Shown here: piece after piece, positions 62,973-64,000 of the stretch
How positions within the stretch are numbered: position 1 is the first letter of the stretch
Layout: each line of letters begins with the position of its first letter
Source of the DNA: JBDKGH01 sp039798265
Lineage (GTDB): Bacteria > Bacteroidota > Bacteroidia > Flavobacteriales_D > Sanyastnellaceae
DNA length: 64,000 nt
Direction of reading: 5' to 3'
Assembly: GCA_039798265.1 (NCBI GenBank)
Contig: JBDKGH010000139.1
Location: forward strand, 1-64,000
The notes under the pieces: generated by a model
Seen by the model: only the letters and a program-made list of their open reading frames with translations
Databases searched by the model: none
Told to the model about the DNA's origin: nothing
Made by a program: the position numbers and the translations under genes

Positions 62973-63513
62973 GAAAATAGCGATCATAGGTTTGGTGCTT
63001 GCCGTATTGATTTCGGTAAGCGGATTTATTTATGGTAGCGCATCCGTTAAAGCGAAGAAAGCGGGGACATGGGGGGCAGCAACTTTTGAAAAAGTAGAAG
63101 CTCCGGTTTACACTTCATTGCCCGGCAATCCGGTTGAGGTTACTTGGAAAACCCTTGCTGATGTGCAGTTCAAAGATGTATATGTAAAAGAACTGGACGC
63201 TTATTACTGGAAACCCACTTTCGGAAGTTCTGTAAAGGCTTTAGAAAACAGAGAAATTTATATTACCGGATATGTGATACCGGTAGATTACGACGCAAAC
63301 TTTTATGTAGTGTCGAGATATCCATACGCTAACTGTTTCTTCTGTGGCGGTGGCGGCCCCGAGTCGGTTGTTGACTTGCGATTTTCAGGCAAGCCCCCTC
63401 GAGCCTACAAAACGGATGAGCGCCTGACCTTCAAAGGAAAACTGAAGCTCAATGGCGATGATGTGTATTCTATGAATTACATCTTGCTCGGAGCAACCGA
63501 GTATAAGCCATAA
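62965..63513 (+). CDS. Membrane-anchored periplasmic CxxC protein (DUF3299-like)
   Basis: The protein has 182 residues. A signal-anchor (VKKIAIIGLVLAVLISVSG) is followed by an OB-like domain: NREIYITGYVIPVDYDANFY, then YANCFFCGGGGPESVVDL and RLTFKGKLKLNG. The pattern 'G.VIP.. .. C..C....PES' is like DUF3299-type proteins, which in other bacteria neighbour ABC transporter genes linked to zinc. A CxxC could bind metal or be redox-active. It overlaps the permease gene by eight bases, so the three proteins are surely co-produced. Confidence 0.8.
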   Translation: MVKKIAIIGLVLAVLISVSGFIYGSASVKAKKAGTWGAATFEKVEAPVYTSLPGNPVEVTWKTLADVQFKDVYVKELDAYYWKPTFGSSVKALENREIYITGYVIPVDYDANFYVVSRYPYANCFFCGGGGPESVVDLRFSGKPPRAYKTDERLTFKGKLKLNGDDVYSMNYILLGATEYKP

Positions 63514-63541
63514 AAAAACCGTCTCGGTTATACCGAGACGG
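63512..63541 (-). terminator. Terminator of efp
   Basis: Ten-base arms CCGTCTCGGT and ACCGAGACGG with a TAT loop. On the minus strand seven T follow. It begins 24 bases after the efp stop and overlaps the last codon of the CxxC gene. Confidence 0.9.
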
Positions 63542-63564
63542 CTTCATATGTTCAGCTAATTCGC

Positions 63565-64000
63565 TTATTTCTTCAAACGATCGTGGTAATGACCAGTGGT
63601 GGTGTCTACACGAATGCGGTCACCTGTTTCGATGAATAAAGGTACTCGAACTTCAACACCTACGTCGATGGTAGCTGGCTTGAGTGTGTTAGTAGCGGTA
63701 TCGCCACGAAGACCAGGCTCAGTATAGGTAATTTCAAACTCTACATAGTTCGGAAGATCGCATGAAAGCGGTTGTTCATCTTCCGTGTTGAAGAGAACGA
63801 TACACTTCATCCCTTCTTTCAAAAATTTTGGAGCATTGATCAAATGTTCTTCGATGCCAATTTGCTCAAAGTCTTCGAGGTTCATGAAGTTGTAGCCAGC
63901 TTCATCTTTATATAAGAATTGGTACTCGCGTGTTTCGATACGAACCACATCGATTTTAACTCCTGAGTTAAACGTGTGGTCAACGATTTTACCGTTATTC
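63565..64000 (-). CDS. efp: Elongation factor P, C-terminal part
   Basis: The gene runs off the right edge; 145 codons are present and the true start is beyond the window. The sequence KIVDHTFNSGVKID and RETYQFLY-like REYQFLYKDEAGYNFMN mark the KOW/OB regions of EF-P. The C-terminus has the conserved GDRIRVDTTTGHYHDRLKK end. EF-P relieves ribosome stalling at proline stretches. The modified Lys/Arg loop of the N-terminal domain lies outside. Confidence 0.93.
   Translation of the reverse strand, partial: NNGKIVDHTFNSGVKIDVVRIETREYQFLYKDEAGYNFMNLEDFEQIGIEEHLINAPKFLKEGMKCIVLFNTEDEQPLSCDLPNYVEFEITYTEPGLRGDTATNTLKPATIDVGVEVRVPLFIETGDRIRVDTTTGHYHDRLKK

Overview
The window comes from a bacterium of the phylum Bacteroidota, most likely a flavobacterium-like marine or freshwater aerobe. 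The evidence is two type IX secretion (T9SS) cargo proteins, a complete alternative complex III operon joined to cytochrome c oxidase genes, recurrent -10 boxes of the TAnnTTTG type, few Shine-Dalgarno sequences, and many family members with typical Bacteroidota architecture. I see no rRNA, tRNA, phage, insertion sequence or CRISPR. This looks like core chromosome with a few accessory clusters. Species and genus cannot be named from the sequence alone.

Layout. 1-3731: an SRAP protein cut by the left edge, a secreted protein, an Nfu iron-sulfur carrier, an XRE/S24 repressor-like regulator and an alpha/beta hydrolase. 3817-8213: two secreted amidohydrolase-family proteins in which two of the three domains have lost the metal-binding HxH. 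8210-14170: trpS, then an acyltransferase, a DPM1-like glycosyltransferase and two large GT-C-like membrane proteins that look like one lipid-linked glycosylation unit. 14167-19202: a two-heme-motif lipoprotein, a palindromic repeat, a bacilliredoxin, aspS and a DEAD-box helicase. 19220-22708: a fatty acid desaturase and the tyrosine catabolism pair hpd/hmgA. 22798-35165: a SPOR protein, then actABCDEF-coxBA, which encodes a quinol-to-oxygen electron transfer chain. 35243-38331: an outer-membrane-type protein, ruvB, queG, a second copy of the palindromic repeat and a small conserved gene. 38524-41778: a tricorn-like protease on the minus strand.

41996-44780 is an accessory, stress-like cluster: an AraC regulator with an HMA-like N-terminus lacking one metal-binding Cys, a small acidic protein, a CsbD-like protein, an unusual CsbD-like/lipoprotein fusion and a beta-barrel protein. 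44896-49110: recQ, kdsD and tatC. 49230-53285: two paralogous T9SS cargo proteins with strong codon bias. 53423-57348: ribF, an LRR protein, an isolated neuB and pepP. 57391-60981, minus strand: a small secreted protein, trhO, an M20 amidohydrolase and two small membrane proteins. 61036-63513: a tightly overlapping ABC ATPase, a permease with a His-rich loop and a CxxC envelope protein, which is the best candidate for an under-described metal-linked envelope system. 63565-64000: the C-terminal part of efp.

The least ordinary items are the ABC/His-rich/CxxC trio, the CsbD-lipoprotein fusion beside the altered HMA-AraC regulator, the two-copy palindromic element, an EF-hand-like loop inside ActB, and several promoters so close to start codons that leaderless mRNAs are expected.
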